A program made the translations under genes and the position numbers. The notes beneath the pieces are model-generated. The model was given only the letters and a program-made list of their open reading frames with translations. It ran no database searches and was not told the DNA's origin. A stretch of DNA of 64,000 nt. Origin: Pseudomonas moorei (GTDB lineage Bacteria; Pseudomonadota; Gammaproteobacteria; Pseudomonadales; Pseudomonadaceae). Of this stretch, positions 51,128 through 59,605 are shown one piece after another (the stretch's first letter is position 1; each line of letters begins with the position of its first letter). Location: the NCBI RefSeq assembly GCF_008801475.1, contig NZ_VZPP01000010.1, positions 62,001-126,000 of the forward strand, read 5' to 3'.

Positions 51128-52393
51128 CTAGCCCGGTACGCGGCGGATCTTGGCGCCGAGCATCTGCAGTTTTTCTTCGATGCATTCGTAACCACGGTCG
51201 ATGTGGTAGATGCGATCGATCAGGGTGTCGCCTTCGGCGATCAGCGCCGAGATGACCAGGCTGGCCGAAGCACGCAGGTCGGTCGCCATGACTGGCGCGC
51301 CCTTGAGTTTTTCAGTGCCGGTCACGATGGCGGTGTTGCCCTCGACCTGGATCTTGGCGCCCATGCGGTGCAGTTCGTAAACGTGCATGAAGCGGTTTTC
51401 GAAGATCGTCTCGATCACGGCGCCCGTGCCTTCGGCAATGGCGTTGAGGGAGATGAACTGCGCTTGCATGTCAGTCGGGAACGCCGGATACGGTGCGGTA
51501 CGCACGTTGACGGCTTTCGGCCGCTTGCCGTGCATGTTCAGCTCGATCCAGTCTTCGCCGCAGGTGATTTCGGCGCCCGCTTCGCGGAGTTTTTCCAGGA
51601 CGGCTTCGAGAATGGTCGGATCGGTGTCCTTGACCTTCACGCGACCGCCAGTCACGGCAGCGGCGACCAGGTAGGTGCCGGTCTCGATACGGTCAGGCAT
51701 CACTTTGTAAGTGGTCGGGTGCAAACGCTCGACGCCATCGATGGTGATGGTGTCGGTGCCGGCTCCGGAAACCTTGGCGCCCATGGCGTTCAGGAAGTTC
51801 GCCAGGTCGACGACCTCAGGCTCGCGTGCGGCGTTGGCCAGTACACTGCGGCCATTAGCCAGAGCGGCGGCCATCATGATGTTCTCGGTACCGGTCACGC
51901 TGACGGTGTCGAAGAAAAAGTGCGCGCCACGCAGGCCGCCTTCCGGTGCCTTGGCCTTGATGTAGCCGCCTTCGACGTCGATGACCGCGCCCATGGCTTC
52001 GAGGCCCCGGATGTGCAGGTCCACCGGACGCGAACCGATGGCGCAACCGCCAGGCAATGCGACTTCGGCTTCACCGAAACGGGCAACCATCGGACCCAAT
52101 ACCAGAATCGACGCACGCATGGTTTTCACCAGTTCGTACGGAGCGATCAGGGTCTTGATGGTGCGCGGGTCGATTTCGACAGCCAGCTTCTCGTCGATGA
52201 CCGGCTCGATGCCCATGCGACCGAACAGCTCGATCATGGTGGTGATGTCGTGCAGGTGCGGCAGGTTGGCCACAGTCACAGGGCCATCGCACAGAAGCGT
52301 CGCTGCCAGGATCGGCAGGGCAGAGTTCTTTGCCCCGGAGATGCGGATTTCGCCGTCAAGACGAGCTCCGCCAGTAATAATCAATTTATCCAT
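51128..52393 (-). CDS. murA: UDP-N-acetylglucosamine 1-carboxyvinyltransferase
   Basis: 421 residues, two-domain EPT fold. The catalytic cysteine lies in LPGGCAIGSRPVDLHI; N-terminal GGARLDGEIRISGAKNSALPILAATLL is diagnostic. It starts peptidoglycan precursor synthesis by adding enolpyruvate to UDP-GlcNAc, and it is the target of fosfomycin. It follows ibaG by 22 bases. Confidence 0.97.
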   Translation of the reverse strand: MDKLIITGGARLDGEIRISGAKNSALPILAATLLCDGPVTVANLPHLHDITTMIELFGRMGIEPVIDEKLAVEIDPRTIKTLIAPYELVKTMRASILVLGPMVARFGEAEVALPGGCAIGSRPVDLHIRGLEAMGAVIDVEGGYIKAKAPEGGLRGAHFFFDTVSVTGTENIMMAAALANGRSVLANAAREPEVVDLANFLNAMGAKVSGAGTDTITIDGVERLHPTTYKVMPDRIETGTYLVAAAVTGGRVKVKDTDPTILEAVLEKLREAGAEITCGEDWIELNMHGKRPKAVNVRTAPYPAFPTDMQAQFISLNAIAEGTGAVIETIFENRFMHVYELHRMGAKIQVEGNTAIVTGTEKLKGAPVMATDLRASASLVISALIAEGDTLIDRIYHIDRGYECIEEKLQMLGAKIRRVPG

Positions 52394-52415
52394 AAGAATC
52401 TCGACGCCCTTGGGC

Positions 52416-52655
52416 TCAGGTGCGCTCGGCCCAGGCCGCGCTGCTGAAAAATTTCATAGTGACCGCATGGATGCTGCCGTCGGTGATCCACGGGTTCAAA
52501 TGGGCATAGATCTGCTGCTGACGCTTGACCGGGCTCAATGCCGCCAGTTCATCGCTAATCACGTTCAGCTGGAAATTGCAGCCTTCGCCCTCAACTTCTA
52601 CCTGAGTTCCTGGCAACTTTCCTTCAAGGAAGCTCTTCACTTCGGTGGCCTGCAT
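52416..52655 (-). CDS. ibaG: BolA-family protein IbaG
   Basis: 79 residues from MQATEVKSFLEGKLPGTQVEVEG; open sequence upstream is not part of it. The BolA core ISDELAALSPVKRQQQIYAHLNPWITDGSIHAVTMKF contains the family histidine. IbaG pairs with monothiol glutaredoxin in iron-sulfur handling and affects the envelope. Placement between mlaB and murA is conserved in gamma-proteobacteria. Confidence 0.92.
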   Translation of the reverse strand: MQATEVKSFLEGKLPGTQVEVEGEGCNFQLNVISDELAALSPVKRQQQIYAHLNPWITDGSIHAVTMKFFSSAAWAERT

Positions 52656-52700
52656 GCTCAACCTCAATCGGCGCCCTGTGCGCGCGGGTCGGACATCATA

Positions 52701-52759
52701 CAAAAAAGCCCCGCGCCTGCGAACCCCGCGAAGCAGGACTCTGACGGGGGGCTTCTTTA
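52701..52759 (-). terminator. Possible terminator or attenuator between mlaB and ibaG
   Basis: On the minus strand a GCCCC... / ...GGGGC pairing separated by a long insert is followed by TTTTTT. It could end part of the mla transcripts. The long loop makes it weaker than the other terminators in this window. Confidence 0.4.
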
Positions 52760-52769
52760 TCGATGCGGG

Positions 52770-53075
52770 TTACGGATGCGCCAACAGCTCGGTCAGCTCA
52801 CTGACCTGGGCAATTTCGCGCATGTCTTCGGGCATCCCGCGGATGCTCAGCGCCTTGCCGGCCGCCTGGGCATCACGCATGAAGCACAGCAGCAAGGACA
52901 GGCCGACACTGCTGGACTTCTCTACCGCCGAACAGTCAACCACCAACGCCGCAGCCTTGCTGGACTTGATCAGCGCCTGCCCCTGCTTGCGCAGGTCAGG
53001 GCCGGTGCGGTAATCCAGCACGCCACTGAGCTTCAGCTCGCCGGCTTCGTCCATCTGGACTGCCGACTCACTCAT
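52770..53075 (-). CDS. mlaB: STAS-domain protein MlaB
   Basis: 101 residues starting MSESAVQMDEAGELKLSGVLD, with the STAS core VVDCSAVEKSSSVGLSLLLCF. MlaB is the cytoplasmic partner that stabilises the MlaFE ABC transporter. Its start overlaps the mlaC stop by 4 bases. The longer open frame at this place is antisense-like extension over mlaC and not used. Confidence 0.92.
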   Translation of the reverse strand: MSESAVQMDEAGELKLSGVLDYRTGPDLRKQGQALIKSSKAAALVVDCSAVEKSSSVGLSLLLCFMRDAQAAGKALSIRGMPEDMREIAQVSELTELLAHP

Positions 53076-53725
53076 TGCGCTTGCTGCCCGGAGGATTTCT
53101 CGGTGGTTTCCTTGGCTTTGGCGACTTCGCCGGCCCAACCGTTGATAGTCTTGTCCAGGTTGTTGCCATTGCGCTGCATCGCATCGGCGAACTGATCGCG
53201 GAACAGCTTGCCGATGTTGATGCCGTTGATGATGACGTTGCGCAGCTTCCACTCGCCATTGATCTTCTCGAGCGTGTACTGCACTGGATAAATCGCGCCA
53301 TTGCTGCCCTTGACGGTCATGCCGACGCTGGTGCGATCGCCCGACTCATCTTTGGCCGGGTCAACGACGATCCCCTGGTTGTTGTACTCCAGCAGCGCAT
53401 TGCCGTAGAACTGGAACAGACCTTTCTTGAAATTCTCTTCAAAGGTTTTCATCTGCTCAGGTGTCGCTTTACGCGAATACTTGACCGTCATGATGCTCTT
53501 GGAGATGCCCTCGGCATCCACCACGGGGCCAACGATAGTGTTCAGCGCCGTATAAAAGTCATTCGGGTCCTTCTTGTACTTTTCTTTATTGGCCGCCAGG
53601 TCGGCAAGCAACCGATTGGTGGTGTCCTGTACCAGATCGTGCGCGGAAGGCGCCGCCACGGCGTTAGCTACCAACGGCAGCGCCGCGAGCAATACCAACA
53701 GACCACGTCGCAAGATAGAGATCAT
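53072..53725 (-). CDS. mlaC: Periplasmic phospholipid-binding protein MlaC
   Basis: 217 residues. An N-terminal signal peptide (MISILRRGLLVLLAALPLVANAVA) precedes the MlaC/Ttg2D domain (DLVQDTTNRLLADLAANKEKY ... VVIDP-like segment GIVVDPAKDESG). MlaC ferries phospholipids between the outer-membrane complex and MlaFEDB in the inner membrane. It lies 11 bases after mlaD. Confidence 0.94.
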   Translation of the reverse strand: MISILRRGLLVLLAALPLVANAVAAPSAHDLVQDTTNRLLADLAANKEKYKKDPNDFYTALNTIVGPVVDAEGISKSIMTVKYSRKATPEQMKTFEENFKKGLFQFYGNALLEYNNQGIVVDPAKDESGDRTSVGMTVKGSNGAIYPVQYTLEKINGEWKLRNVIINGINIGKLFRDQFADAMQRNGNNLDKTINGWAGEVAKAKETTEKSSGQQAQ

Positions 53726-53736
53726 TTAACAACTCC

Positions 53737-54204
53737 TCATTTGGCGTCTTTGCTAACGGTATTGAGCAGGAATTTACCGATCAGGTCTTCCAGCACCAGC
53801 GACGACTGAGTGTCATGGATGGTCCCGCCATCCTTGAGCAGGGCTTCTTCCCCGCCCACGCTGATACCGATGTACTTCTCGCCCAACAGGCCAGCGGTCA
53901 GGATGGATGCAGTGGAGTCGACCGGCAGGTTATCTACGCGCTTTTCCAGCTGCATGGTCACTCGACCGGTGAACGTGTCGCGATCCAGATCGATTGCAGT
54001 GACCTTGCCGATGGTGACACCGGCCATGGTCACTTTGGCTCTGACCGTCAAACCGGCGATATTGTCGAAGTATGCATAAAGTTTATAGGTATCGGTGCTC
54101 GGGCTTGGGGACAGCCCACTGACCCGCAGCGCCAGCAACAGCAAAGCCAGGATGCCAGCCAGCAAGAAAAGGCCGACACCGATTTCCAGGGTGCGGTTTT
54201 GCAT
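53737..54204 (-). CDS. mlaD: MCE-domain protein MlaD
   Basis: 155 residues: an N-terminal membrane helix (about 8-28) and one MCE domain (YKLYAYFDNIAGLTVRAKVTMAGVTIGKV). MlaD forms the hexameric ring on the periplasmic side of the MlaFEDB transporter and holds phospholipid. One-base overlap with mlaE. Confidence 0.95.
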   Translation of the reverse strand: MQNRTLEIGVGLFLLAGILALLLLALRVSGLSPSPSTDTYKLYAYFDNIAGLTVRAKVTMAGVTIGKVTAIDLDRDTFTGRVTMQLEKRVDNLPVDSTASILTAGLLGEKYIGISVGGEEALLKDGGTIHDTQSSLVLEDLIGKFLLNTVSKDAK

Positions 54205-55001
54205 CAGAAATCTCCAAACATCAAGGCGGTCAAAATAAAGTCCAGGCCGAGCACTGCCAAAGAGGCATACACCACGGTCTTGGTAGTGGCACGACTGATC
54301 CCCTCGGAAGTGGGCTCGCAGTCATAGCCTTGGAATACGGCGATCCAGGTCACGACAAAGGCGAAGACGATGCTCTTGATGATGCCGTTGAGCACGTCAT
54401 CAGAGAACGTCACGCTGTTTTGCATGTTCGACCAGTAGGAGCCTTCATAGACGCCCAACCAGTCGACGGCCACCCACGAACCGCCCCAAATGCCCACCAC
54501 GCTGAAAATCATTGCCAGCACCGGCAGGGAAATGAAGCCGGCCCAAAGGCGCGGGGCAATGATGTACTTGAGCGGGTCGACCCCGATCATTTCCAGACTG
54601 GACAGCTGTTCGGTGGATTTCATGTTACCGATTTCCGCCGTCAGCGCCGAACCGGCACGCCCGGCGAACAGCAAGGCAGTCACCACAGGACCCAGTTCGC
54701 GCAGCAGCGTCAGCGCCACCATCTGGCCGACCGCCTGCTCCGAACCGTAGCTGGACAGAATGTTGAAACCTTGCAGCGCCAGCACCATGCCGATGAACAC
54801 GCCGGAGACCACAATGATCACCAGGGACATCACGCCCACGGAGTGCAGCTGCTTGACCAACAGGCCAAAACCGCCACCAATACCGCCTCGCCCCAGAAGC
54901 GCGTGAAACAGAAACAGTGCCGAACGTCCGAACACCGCCAGCACGTCGATGCCGGCCTGGCCGAATCGGCGCACTCGTTCCAGTAATGAAATCTTGCGCA
55001 T
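54204..55001 (-). CDS. mlaE: ABC transporter permease MlaE
   Basis: 265 residues from the ATG at 55001 (a TTG precedes in frame). About five membrane segments; the family signature is GPVVTALLFAGRAGSALTAEIGNMKSTEQLSSLEMIGVDP. It forms the inner-membrane channel of the phospholipid transporter that keeps the outer membrane asymmetric. Overlaps mlaF by one base. Confidence 0.96.
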   Translation of the reverse strand: MRKISLLERVRRFGQAGIDVLAVFGRSALFLFHALLGRGGIGGGFGLLVKQLHSVGVMSLVIIVVSGVFIGMVLALQGFNILSSYGSEQAVGQMVALTLLRELGPVVTALLFAGRAGSALTAEIGNMKSTEQLSSLEMIGVDPLKYIIAPRLWAGFISLPVLAMIFSVVGIWGGSWVAVDWLGVYEGSYWSNMQNSVTFSDDVLNGIIKSIVFAFVVTWIAVFQGYDCEPTSEGISRATTKTVVYASLAVLGLDFILTALMFGDF

Positions 55002-55810
55002 CAACGCTTCCCCAGAAGATCTGCGCGGTAGTCCGTCGCTGGAAAGTGATAGGGAACCGGACCGTCCGGATCGCCAGTCATGAATTGACGGATACGCGGC
55101 TCCTCAGAGTTCATCAGTTCGTCAGGCGTGCCCTGCCCCAACACCTGCCCGTCACCCACCACATAGATGTAATCGGCAATGCTCGCGGTTTCGGCCAGGT
55201 CATGGGAAACCACGATACTGGTGATACCCAGCGCATCGTTGAGCAAGCGGATCAGGCGCACCAGTACGCCCATAGCGATAGGGTCCTGGCCAACGAAAGG
55301 CTCGTCATACATGAGAATTTGTGGATCGAGTGCAATCGCCCGGGCCAGCGCGACACGGCGCTTCATGCCGCCGGACAGCTCGTCAGGCATCAGGTCGATG
55401 GCGCCCCGCAGGCCGACGGCCTGCAATTTGAGCAGGACGATATCGCGGATCATTTCGTCCGGCAGCTCGGTGTGGACACGCAGCGGAAAAGCGACGTTCT
55501 CGAACACATCGAGATCGGTAAACAGTGCGCCGCTCTGAAACAGCACGCCCATGTGCTTGCGGGCGTCGAACAGATCGCTGCGCGACAGCTTTGGCAGGTT
55601 CTGGCCATTGACCCAGACTTCGCCGATGGTGGGCCGCAATTGCGCGCCCATCAACCGCAAGAGCGTGGTCTTGCCACACCCGGAAGGCCCCATGATGCCG
55701 GTGACCTTGCCGCGGGGAATACGGATATCGACGTTATTGAAAATGCTGCGCGCACCGCGCTTGAAGGTCAGTCCCTTCAGCTCGACCGCGTAGGCGTTAT
55801 CGGCACTCAT
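55001..55810 (-). CDS. mlaF: ABC transporter ATP-binding protein MlaF
   Basis: 269 residues. Walker A GPSGCGKTTLLRL, ABC signature LSGGMKRRVALARA, Walker B LMYDEP and the switch His (VVSHDLAET) are intact. It powers the Mla phospholipid transporter. First gene of the mlaFEDCB-ibaG-murA run, divergent from kdsD with about 270 bases between starts. Homologues are called ttg2A and affect solvent tolerance. Confidence 0.96.
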   Translation of the reverse strand: MSADNAYAVELKGLTFKRGARSIFNNVDIRIPRGKVTGIMGPSGCGKTTLLRLMGAQLRPTIGEVWVNGQNLPKLSRSDLFDARKHMGVLFQSGALFTDLDVFENVAFPLRVHTELPDEMIRDIVLLKLQAVGLRGAIDLMPDELSGGMKRRVALARAIALDPQILMYDEPFVGQDPIAMGVLVRLIRLLNDALGITSIVVSHDLAETASIADYIYVVGDGQVLGQGTPDELMNSEEPRIRQFMTGDPDGPVPYHFPATDYRADLLGKR

Positions 55811-56043
55811 CTAAACTCCTTGCGATGCAGCCTCTCACTCGGACGCCTGGCCTTCTGACAAAAGCACATCTCCCCGGGCGGGCCGAACTGGCGGCGAACT
55901 ATATCACTGCAAAGGCCACGCGCCCAAGGCCAATGCCGGGCCTTATTCAGCAAGATGACAGGTGAGAATGCTTATTTAGAGGGATTGGAGAGCCGGGAAT
56001 GATAATGCGCGACGAACTTGCGTGAGGGTTTCGATCATAACCG

Positions 56044-56049
56044 CTATAA
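56044..56049 (+). promoter_or_regulatory. -10 element candidate for the kdsD operon
   Basis: TATAAT lies 35 bases before the kdsD start. The nearest -35-like TTGCGT is 20 bases upstream, longer than ideal, so only the -10 is proposed. Confidence 0.4.
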
Positions 56050-56083
56050 TCGCGACCTTTTCATCAGGCTATACGATTCCGAC

Positions 56084-57058
56084 ATGAGCCAATCCAGCGA
56101 CCTGATTCAATCTGCACAACGCACCATCCGCCTCGAGGTCGAAGCCGTACAAGGCTTGCTGCCGCATATCGACACGGATTTCGTGCGCGCTTGCGAGATG
56201 ATTCTGGCCAGCAAAGGCCGCGTAGTCGTGGTCGGCATGGGCAAGTCCGGGCACATCGGCAACAAGATCGCCGCTACCCTGGCCAGCACCGGCACCACGG
56301 CGTTTTTCGTCCACCCGGCCGAAGCCAGCCATGGCGACATGGGCATGATCACCCGCGACGACATCATTCTGGCCCTGTCGAACTCCGGCTCCACCCATGA
56401 AATCATCACCCTGTTGCCACTGATCAAGCGTCTGGGCATCCAGTTGATCAGCATGACCGGCAACCCGAACTCGCCACTGGCAAAGGCCGCCGAGGTCAAC
56501 CTGAACGTTCACGTCGAGCACGAAGCCTGCCCGTTGAACCTGGCCCCTACGTCTTCCACCACCGCCGCGCTGGTCATGGGTGACGCCCTGGCCGTCGCAC
56601 TGCTTGAAGCCCGCGGTTTTACTGCCGAAGACTTCGCCTTTTCCCACCCGGGAGGCGCACTGGGTCGACGCCTGCTGCTGAAGGTGGAAAATGTCATGCA
56701 CGCCGGACAGGATTTGCCACAGGTTCAGCGTGGAACCCTGCTCAAGGACGCGCTGATGGAGATGACCCGCAAGGGCCTGGGCATGACCGTCATTCTCGAA
56801 GCCGATGGCAAACTGGCCGGGATCTTCACCGACGGTGATTTGCGTCGCACGCTCGACCGCAGTATCGACATCCACAGCGCCACGATTGATCAGGTCATGA
56901 CCGCCCACGGCAAGACCGCCCGCGCGGAGATGCTCGCCGCCGAGGCCCTGAAAATCATGGAAGACCATAAAATCAACGCACTGGTCGTGGTCGACAGCGA
57001 AGACCGACCGGTTGGCGCCTTGAACATGCACGATTTGCTGCGTGCGGGAGTAATGTAA
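56084..57058 (+). CDS. kdsD: Arabinose-5-phosphate isomerase
   Basis: 324 residues starting MSQSSDLIQSAQRTIRLEVEAVQGL; the open frame upstream lies over the promoter. A SIS domain (about 30-170; VVVGMGKSGHIGNKIAATLASTGT, SNSGSTHEI) is followed by two CBS domains (about 205-320). It makes arabinose 5-phosphate, the precursor of Kdo in lipopolysaccharide. First gene of kdsD-kdsC-lptC-lptA-lptB; its stop overlaps the kdsC start. Confidence 0.95.
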   Translation: MSQSSDLIQSAQRTIRLEVEAVQGLLPHIDTDFVRACEMILASKGRVVVVGMGKSGHIGNKIAATLASTGTTAFFVHPAEASHGDMGMITRDDIILALSNSGSTHEIITLLPLIKRLGIQLISMTGNPNSPLAKAAEVNLNVHVEHEACPLNLAPTSSTTAALVMGDALAVALLEARGFTAEDFAFSHPGGALGRRLLLKVENVMHAGQDLPQVQRGTLLKDALMEMTRKGLGMTVILEADGKLAGIFTDGDLRRTLDRSIDIHSATIDQVMTAHGKTARAEMLAAEALKIMEDHKINALVVVDSEDRPVGALNMHDLLRAGVM

Positions 57059-57582
57059 TGAGCACGGACCTGCTGCAACGCGGCCAACAGATCAAACTGG
57101 CCGTATTCGATGTCGATGGCGTCCTGACCGACGGCCGCCTGTATTTCCTCGAAGACGGTAGCGAATTCAAGACCTTCAACACCCTCGACGGCCAGGGCAT
57201 CAAGATGCTGATGGCGGCCGGTGTGCAGACCGCGATCATCAGCGGTCGCAAGACCCCGGTAGTAGAGCGACGAGCAAAAAACCTCGGCATTGGGCATCTC
57301 TATCAGGGGCGCGAAGACAAACTGGTGGTGCTCGACGAGCTTCTGGGCCAACTCAACCTAAGCTATGAACAGGTCGCCTATCTTGGCGACGACCTGCCCG
57401 ACCTGCCGGTAATTCGGCGCGTCGGCCTGGGCATGGCTGTGGCCAATGCCGCAAGCTTTGTGCGCGAACACGCCCATGGCGTGACTCACGCCCGCGGCGG
57501 CGAAGGTGCCGCCCGAGAATTCTGCGAATTGATCCTGCGCGCCCAGGGCCGCCTCGATGCGGCAAACGCCGCGTACCTGTGA
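57058..57582 (+). CDS. kdsC: 3-deoxy-manno-octulosonate-8-phosphatase
   Basis: 174 residues, HAD family without a cap domain. The nucleophile motif is VFDVDGVLTDG (Asp18, Asp20), followed by ISGRKTPVVERRA and GDDLPDLPV. It removes phosphate from Kdo-8-phosphate. Start and stop overlap with kdsD by one base; lptC follows by 7 bases. Confidence 0.95.
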   Translation: MSTDLLQRGQQIKLAVFDVDGVLTDGRLYFLEDGSEFKTFNTLDGQGIKMLMAAGVQTAIISGRKTPVVERRAKNLGIGHLYQGREDKLVVLDELLGQLNLSYEQVAYLGDDLPDLPVIRRVGLGMAVANAASFVREHAHGVTHARGGEGAAREFCELILRAQGRLDAANAAYL

Positions 57583-57589
57583 GCCAAAC

Positions 57590-58162
57590 ATGTCGTTGAA
57601 AAAAATTCGCAACATCCTGGTGTTTGGTTGCATCGCCGCGATTTTTGCCGCTGTCGGCTACTGGAACATCAGCCCGGAACGCTTCCTCGACAAGCAAGTG
57701 GCACCCGTCGACGAAAGCCAAATCGACTATTACGCTACCAACGCCCACAGCGTGCAGTTCCTGCCCGATGGCAGGCTTCAATATGAAATGACGTCTGACA
57801 AGGTCGAGCACCTGAAGGCAACCGAGGTGACGTTGCTGACCAACCCCGACCTGAACATGTTCCGCGGCACCGAGTTCCCGTGGCACGTCCAGAGCGAAAA
57901 GGGTGAAGTCAACCCGGACGGCACGCAGGTTGAACTGATCGATTCGGTACGCATCACGCGTTTCGACGAAAAAAACCGCAGAACGCTGATCACCACCACC
58001 CGCATGACGGTGTTCCCGCAGCAGCAATATGCGCAGACCGAGCAACCCGTTAGAATCGACGGCGCTGGCGGCGTATCGACTGGTACCGGAATGAAAGCGT
58101 ATTTGAAAGAAAGCAGGATACACCTGCTTTCGAACGTAAGAGGACAGTATGAGGCTCGTTAA
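57590..58162 (+). CDS. lptC: LPS export protein LptC
   Basis: 190 residues from MSLKKIRNILVFGCIAAIFAAVGYW, which is a membrane anchor. The rest is a periplasmic beta-jellyroll (DYYATNAHSVQFLPDGRLQYEMTSDKVEH). It links the LptB2FG transporter to the LptA bridge. The last 14 bases overlap lptA. Confidence 0.93.
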   Translation: MSLKKIRNILVFGCIAAIFAAVGYWNISPERFLDKQVAPVDESQIDYYATNAHSVQFLPDGRLQYEMTSDKVEHLKATEVTLLTNPDLNMFRGTEFPWHVQSEKGEVNPDGTQVELIDSVRITRFDEKNRRTLITTTRMTVFPQQQYAQTEQPVRIDGAGGVSTGTGMKAYLKESRIHLLSNVRGQYEAR

Positions 58163-58697
58163 AACCCTCCCTATTTTGCTCAGTCTGGGCGCAGCACTGG
58201 GAAGCGTGAGCGCCTGGGCTCTGCCGAACGATCAAGAGCAGCCTATCCGCATTCAAGCCGACGACGCCCAACTGGACGACAAGAATGGCGTTGCCACTTA
58301 CAAAGGTGACGTGATCATTACCCAGGGCTCGATGATCGTTAAGGGCAACACCGTAACCATCACCCGCACCCCGACTGGCGACATCGATGTCGTGACGTCG
58401 GTGGGCAACCTGGCCTACTTCGAACAGCTGCAAACCCAGGGCGACACCAAGCCTGTCCAGGGCTGGGGTGTGACCATCCAGTACCACGCCTCGCAAAACC
58501 GCGTGGTGCTGATTGATCGCGCCAAAGTCATCGACAAGGACAACAACACCACCCAGGGCGAGAAAATTGTCTACGACACCGTCAAGAAGCTTGCGAGCGC
58601 TGGCCGTGCAACAGGCAACAAGGTCACCGAATCGCGTCCGCGCATCGACATGGTGATCCAGCCGAAGAAGAAAACCGACGAGCAAAAGGCCCAGTAA
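58149..58697 (+). CDS. lptA: LPS export periplasmic protein LptA
   Basis: 182 residues: signal peptide ending near VSAWA, then an OstA-type jellyroll (PIRIQADDAQLDDKNGVATYKGDVIITQGSMIVKGNTV) and a basic tail (QPKKKTDEQKAQ). LptA subunits form the periplasmic bridge for lipopolysaccharide. Overlaps lptC, and shares one base with lptB. Confidence 0.95.
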   Translation: MRLVKTLPILLSLGAALGSVSAWALPNDQEQPIRIQADDAQLDDKNGVATYKGDVIITQGSMIVKGNTVTITRTPTGDIDVVTSVGNLAYFEQLQTQGDTKPVQGWGVTIQYHASQNRVVLIDRAKVIDKDNNTTQGEKIVYDTVKKLASAGRATGNKVTESRPRIDMVIQPKKKTDEQKAQ

Positions 58698-59422
58698 TGG
58701 CAACTCTGAAAGCTCAGCATCTGGCCAAGAGCTACAAGAGCCGCCAGGTCGTGCGTGATGTCAGCCTGTCCATCGATAGCGGTCAGATCGTCGGCCTGCT
58801 GGGCCCTAACGGCGCCGGCAAGACCACCTGTTTCTACATGATCGTAGGCTTGGTACAGGCCGATCAGGGCCGGGTACTGATCGACGATCTGGACGTCAGC
58901 CACCAGCCCATGCACGGCCGCGCGAAGGCCGGTATCGGTTATCTGCCGCAAGAAGCGTCGATCTTCCGCAAACTGTCGGTCGCCGACAACATCATGGCCA
59001 TCCTCGAGACCCGCAAGGAACTCGATAAGGCGGGTCGTCGCAAGGAACTGGAAAGCCTGCTCCAGGAGTTCCACATCAGCCACATCCGTGACAGCCTCGG
59101 CATGAGCCTGTCCGGTGGCGAACGCCGCCGCGTGGAGATCGCCCGTGCCCTGGCGACCAACCCGAAATTCATCCTGCTTGACGAACCCTTCGCCGGCGTG
59201 GACCCGATTTCGGTGGGTGACATCAAGCAGATCATCCATCACCTCAAGGCCAAGGGCATTGGTGTGTTGATCACCGACCACAATGTCCGCGAAACCCTGG
59301 ACATCTGCGAAACCGCCTACATCGTCAACGATGGCCAATTGATCGCCGAAGGCGACGCTGAAACCATCCTGGCCAACGACCTGGTCAAGGAAGTGTATCT
59401 GGGCCATGAGTTCCGCCTGTAA
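58697..59422 (+). CDS. lptB: LPS export ABC transporter ATP-binding protein LptB
   Basis: 241 residues. Walker A GPNGAGKTT, the Q-loop, ABC signature LSGGERRRVEIARAL, Walker B FILLDEPFAGVDP and H-loop ITDHNVRETL are intact. As a dimer with LptFG it drives lipopolysaccharide extraction. Last of the kds-lpt run; rpoN follows after 183 bases. Confidence 0.97.
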   Translation: MATLKAQHLAKSYKSRQVVRDVSLSIDSGQIVGLLGPNGAGKTTCFYMIVGLVQADQGRVLIDDLDVSHQPMHGRAKAGIGYLPQEASIFRKLSVADNIMAILETRKELDKAGRRKELESLLQEFHISHIRDSLGMSLSGGERRRVEIARALATNPKFILLDEPFAGVDPISVGDIKQIIHHLKAKGIGVLITDHNVRETLDICETAYIVNDGQLIAEGDAETILANDLVKEVYLGHEFRL

Positions 59423-59605
59423 GCACTGAGGTGTCTGGCTAGTCGACGGGCGCTTGTCTCGATAAAAAATCAACATTTTTTTATTGTTACAGCGCTCTAG
59501 GCAAACACTTCAGTTTCGGGCATATAATTTGCTTATGTTTGGCGCTCCGGCGCCCTGTAGTGGATGGCGCATGTGCGCCGGCGAATAAGGTGTTAAGCCC
59601 CTGCC